Assembly: GCA_013361745.1 (NCBI GenBank)
Contig: JABFXM010000100.1
Span: forward strand, 1-7,902
Origin: Gemmatimonadaceae bacterium
GTDB lineage: Bacteria > Gemmatimonadota > Gemmatimonadetes > Gemmatimonadales > Gemmatimonadaceae
Length of the DNA stretch: 7,902 bases
Reading direction: 5' to 3'
The position numbers were made by a program, and so were the translations under genes. The notes under the pieces were generated by a model. It did not search any database, was not told the origin of the DNA, and worked only from the letters and a program-made list of their open reading frames with translations. Of this stretch, positions 6,613 through 7,902 are shown in pieces. The first letter of the stretch is position 1. Every line of letters starts with the position of its first letter.

Positions 6613-6641
6613 ACACTAGCGCGCGCCGCGGTCGCTTGCCA
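6613..6641 (-). promoter_or_regulatory. weak candidate promoter of the GWxTD gene
   Basis: On the minus strand TGGCAA (6641-6636) and TAGTGT (6618-6613) are 17 bp apart, which would give a leader of roughly 50 nt. Both hexamers are poor matches to the sigma70 consensus. The -35 would be the same bases used by the plus-strand candidate. This is placement by spacing only. Confidence 0.25.
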
Positions 6642-6664
6642 CCGTCCGGTGGCCGGATTAGGTT
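6636..6664 (+). promoter_or_regulatory. candidate promoter of the Ser/Thr kinase gene
   Basis: TTGCCA (6636-6641), a 17-bp spacer, then TAGGTT (6659-6664). A start site 7 nt beyond the -10 would fall on the GTG at 6671, which implies a leaderless message. The spacer and -35 contain a perfect 6-bp inverted repeat, GCCACC-GTCC-GGTGGC (6638-6653), that could bind a regulator. Confidence 0.4.
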
Positions 6665-6670
6665 CGCCGC

Positions 6671-7609
6671 GTGTCGCACCAGTCGCTCGTCGGACGCACC
6701 ATCGCCGGATACACCCTCAACGCGCTGGTCGGCGAGGGGGGAACGTCAGCCGTGTATCGGGCGGAACATCCGGTGCACGGGACCGTGGCCGTCAAGGTGC
6801 TCCGCGAGAAGCTGCGCGAGGATCGTACCGCCGTCGCACGCTTCACGCGCGAGGCACGCTTCGGCTCGCGCGTGCATCACGACAACGTCGTGCGCACGAT
6901 CGAGATCGGCGAGGCGGAGCCGGATCTGCACTTCCTCGCGACCGAGTGGGCGCCGGGCGAGCTGCTCGAGCGCTACGCGCGCCGCAAGGCGCCCCTCCCC
7001 CCCGACGAGGTCGTCGTCATCGTCGACCAGATCGCCGAGGCGGTGCAGGCCGCGCATGCCGCGGGGATCGTGCATCGCGACCTGAAGCCGGACAACGTGA
7101 TGTACGATCCGGCCACGCGTCGTGTGAAGCTGCTCGACTTCGGCATCGCCGCCGACACCGACATGGGGGCGGAGGAGCGGCTCACGCGCGCCGGATTCTT
7201 CGTTGGTACGCTTCTCTACGTCGCCCCCGAGGCGCTCTCCGGCGAGCTGGTCTCCCCGGCCGCGGACCAGTGGAGCCTCGCCACGATCGCCTACTACCTG
7301 CTCTCGAGCTGTCACCCGTACGGGGCGCGCACGCCACGCGAGATGTTCACCAAGCTGCTCTCGCAGCCGCCCGTGCCCCTCAATAGCGCGAAGGAGAGCG
7401 TGAAGGTCGCGCCGGGGGTGGAGAGCGTGGTGATGCGCGGATTGTCCCGTGATCCCGCCAAGCGCTATCCCAGCGTCCGCGAGTTCGCCGCCGCGCTGTC
7501 CGCCGCCGTCGCCGCGGCGGACACGGCGCCCGAGCCCGCGGTGGCGGAGGACGACAACACCCTGCTCGAGAAGGCGCGCGCTCTCTTTCGTCGCCGACGC
7601 GAGCGCTAG
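6671..7609 (+). CDS. Hanks-type serine/threonine protein kinase
   Basis: This 312-residue cytosolic kinase phosphorylates Ser/Thr on unknown targets. All core motifs are present: glycine loop GEGGTSAVY at 21-29, catalytic Lys42 in AVKVL, E61 of helix C, HRDLKPDN at 135-142, DFG at 156-158, APE at 185-187, D199 of the F-helix and R265. It should therefore be active. The loop before APE reads GTLLYV rather than the usual GTPxYM. After about residue 276 comes an Ala/Pro-rich linker and a basic tail ending in RRRRER. There is no transmembrane segment and no PASTA, TPR or other sensor domain, unlike many bacterial kinases. The GTG at 6671 is the only workable start. An in-frame TAG lies at 6659-6661, and no other start falls before the glycine loop. 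Only a minimal AGG precedes it. Confidence 0.96.
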   Translation: MSHQSLVGRTIAGYTLNALVGEGGTSAVYRAEHPVHGTVAVKVLREKLREDRTAVARFTREARFGSRVHHDNVVRTIEIGEAEPDLHFLATEWAPGELLERYARRKAPLPPDEVVVIVDQIAEAVQAAHAAGIVHRDLKPDNVMYDPATRRVKLLDFGIAADTDMGAEERLTRAGFFVGTLLYVAPEALSGELVSPAADQWSLATIAYYLLSSCHPYGARTPREMFTKLLSQPPVPLNSAKESVKVAPGVESVVMRGLSRDPAKRYPSVREFAAALSAAVAAADTAPEPAVAEDDNTLLEKARALFRRRRER

Positions 7610-7648
7610 GCTCCGGACGTTAGGCGCGACCGCACGGCGCCACGTCTC

Positions 7649-7902
7649 CTACCGGTCCGTGGTCGGGGCTCGTTCACCCGGAACGACGACCGGCGTTTCG
7701 ACCGTCGCCGGACGCGGCGGCGCGACGCGCACGTCGCCGCGCCCGACCGGGATCCAGATCGTGAACGTCGAACCCTTGCCGAGTGCGCTCTGCACCGTGA
7801 CCTCGCCGCCGAGCAACCGCGCGAGCCGCCGCGAGATCGGCAGCCCGAGTCCGGTGCCGCGGTGCATCGAGTCGCCGCGCGGACCCGCGTTCACCTGCTC
7901 GA
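7649..7902 (-). CDS. sensor histidine kinase, C-terminal end (partial)
   Basis: The frame is open from the right edge to a TAG at 7649 and encodes the last 84 residues of a two-component histidine kinase. Visible are EQVN (the tail of an FEQVN-type F-box region), then [19 protein letters not shown], which contains the ATP-binding G2 box, and [11 protein letters not shown], the last strand of the HATPase_c fold. A roughly 33-residue Pro/Val/Arg-rich tail ([13 protein letters not shown]...) follows with no receiver domain. The GTG at 7894 is an internal Val, not the start. The rest of the gene, including the sensor and His box, lies outside the window. It is convergent with the Ser/Thr kinase gene, 39 bp apart. 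The partner regulator and signal cannot be told. Confidence 0.93.
   Translation of the reverse strand, partial: EQVNAGPRGDSMHRGTGLGLPISRRLARLLGGEVTVQSALGKGSTFTIWIPVGRGDVRVAPPRPATVETPVVVPGERAPTTDR

Noticed and set aside
7610..7648. Possible bidirectional terminator between the convergent kinase genes
   Set aside because: Only a 5-bp GGCGC/GCGCC pairing with a 9-nt loop is visible and there is no T-run on either strand.

Overview
This is a GC-rich, gene-dense bacterial chromosome segment. No rRNA, tRNA, CRISPR array or insertion sequence was seen. A GWxTD-domain lipoprotein, a type IV pilin-like protein, a Hanks-type Ser/Thr kinase and a hybrid-style histidine kinase tail, all with very high third-position GC, fit Gemmatimonadota best. 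That placement is inference and was not tested by a search.

Layout, left to right. (1) 1-962, minus strand: the 5' end of an unidentified gene runs off the left edge. It is preceded (in transcription order) by a small DUF4031-like protein gene and a type IV pilin-like gene. (2) 960-4034, minus strand: a complete polA of 1024 codons. All three domains keep their catalytic residues, and a lysine/alanine/proline-rich insertion lies inside the proofreading domain. (3) 4035-4229: a 195-bp intergenic region with a terminator for the upstream cold-shock gene, a heptanucleotide tandem array inside a larger inverted repeat, and a pair of mutually exclusive short hairpins directly before the polA start codon. 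(4) 4230-4430, minus strand: a cold-shock protein gene with a very good Shine-Dalgarno and a near-consensus sigma70 promoter at 4507-4535. (5) 4538-6557, minus strand: a two-gene unit, a GWxTD lipoprotein followed 31 bp later by an integral-membrane CTP-dependent polyprenol/phytol/dolichol kinase-like protein. (6) 6558-6670: a divergent promoter region. (7) 6671-7609, plus strand: a cytosolic Ser/Thr protein kinase with a GTG start and almost no leader. (8) 7649-7902, minus strand: the C-terminal ATP-binding end of a sensor histidine kinase that runs off the right edge.

The genes are mostly housekeeping (replication/repair, cold shock) with envelope and signalling genes. There is no obvious defence or mobile system. 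The signals that the genes do not explain are the polA leader hairpins, the heptad array, a GTTAGGC heptamer that recurs five times, and an inverted repeat inside the putative kinase promoter. Most long open frames on the opposite strand are GC-composition shadows.
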